Shown piece by piece: positions 63,942 through 64,000 of a stretch of 64,000 nt of DNA (position 1 is its first letter; each line of letters opens with the position of its first letter). Below the pieces are notes generated by a model. The model was not told the DNA's origin. It saw only the letters and a program-made list of their open reading frames with translations, and searched no databases. The stretch spans positions 372,001 through 436,000 of the forward strand of contig WLWX01000001.1 of NCBI GenBank assembly GCA_012103375.1. Direction: 5' to 3'. The translations under genes were made by a program, and so were the position numbers. The stretch is from Paracoccaceae bacterium (GTDB lineage Bacteria > Pseudomonadota > Alphaproteobacteria > Rhodobacterales > Rhodobacteraceae).

Positions 63942-64000
63942 AATCGAATGGTCACACCGGTTCATGGGGCCGTGCGATCACATCGCCAGCTGGTCCGAGG
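63931..64000 (+). CDS. Start of a further gene of the catabolic operon (partial)
   Basis: ATG 63931 inside the end of the ferredoxin gene opens MADEIEWSHRFMGPCDHIAS and continues past the window. AGAG precedes it. Too short to assign; it belongs to the same operon by overlap. Confidence 0.6.
   Translation, partial: MADEIEWSHRFMGPCDHIASWSE

Overview
The window is high-GC alphaproteobacterial DNA, most likely from a Rhodobacteraceae/Roseobacter-type bacterium. The evidence is a GcrA-type cell-cycle regulator, a metK gene preceded by what reads as a SAM/SAH riboswitch (a class described from Rhodobacterales), an alphaproteobacterial LexA box (GTTC-N7-GTTC), a lnt-corC-ybeY block next to metK-trmB, and a CysK-glutaredoxin fusion. 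No rRNA, tRNA or CRISPR array was recognised.

Layout. 1-8.5 kb: housekeeping genes (rsmD, a HAD phosphatase, panE-like, map, sfsA, a molybdopterin-binding protein, a GNAT enzyme, an AhpD-like protein), cut by an IS1182-type element whose 4-bp target duplication splits the last codons of sfsA. 8.5-17.6 kb: xseA, purD, a 2Fe-2S ferredoxin, a LexA-box-controlled stand-alone OB-fold gene resembling the tail of DnaE2, a lipoprotein, xylB and degP. 17.7-24.2 kb: an accessory and decayed zone with two copies of a 218-bp non-autonomous element, a second IS1182-type element, a broken carB, and a two-gene low-GC module (small membrane protein plus ThsB/TIR-like protein) interrupted by an IS630 element and a 218-bp element. 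24.2-36.3 kb: rimO (frameshifted), an ankyrin-like gene, a lytic transglycosylase with an amber codon, gcrA, trmB, metK, lnt, corC, ybeY, cspA and a higBA toxin-antitoxin pair. 36.3-39.4 kb: two IS elements. 39.4-46.4 kb: SDR, PLP decarboxylase and CysK-Grx genes, divergent from a SARP/TPR regulator that is split by a 218-bp element, followed by a DsrE-like gene. 46.7-53.8 kb: a Ser/Thr signalling cluster (PP2C, FHA, kinase-PDZ, Cache, PilJ-like, PstS/OmpA-like), with the kinase split by another 218-bp element. 53.8-55.9 kb: an IS3 element joined to a half IS1182 element. 56.5-64 kb: a LysR regulator facing an intact NitT/TauT-type transporter and catabolic operon (FAD oxidoreductase, CaiB-type CoA-transferase, enoyl-CoA hydratase, ferredoxin).

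Main theme. Recent mobile-element expansion has damaged many genes, yet most insertions leave exact footprints. Removing the element plus one target duplication restores perfect reading frames in sfsA, the TIR-like gene, the SARP gene and the kinase. Independent frameshifts, a deletion and a nonsense codon (carB, rimO, the transglycosylase) suggest wider gene decay, although single-base changes could be sequencing errors.

The best candidates for new biology are the TIR-like/membrane-protein module, the 218-bp element family with its preferred GGCC target, the SOS-controlled OB-fold protein, a paired structured repeat with a compensatory base change, and helically phased GTGAA direct repeats in front of the CysK and DsrE genes that may be operators for the SARP regulator.
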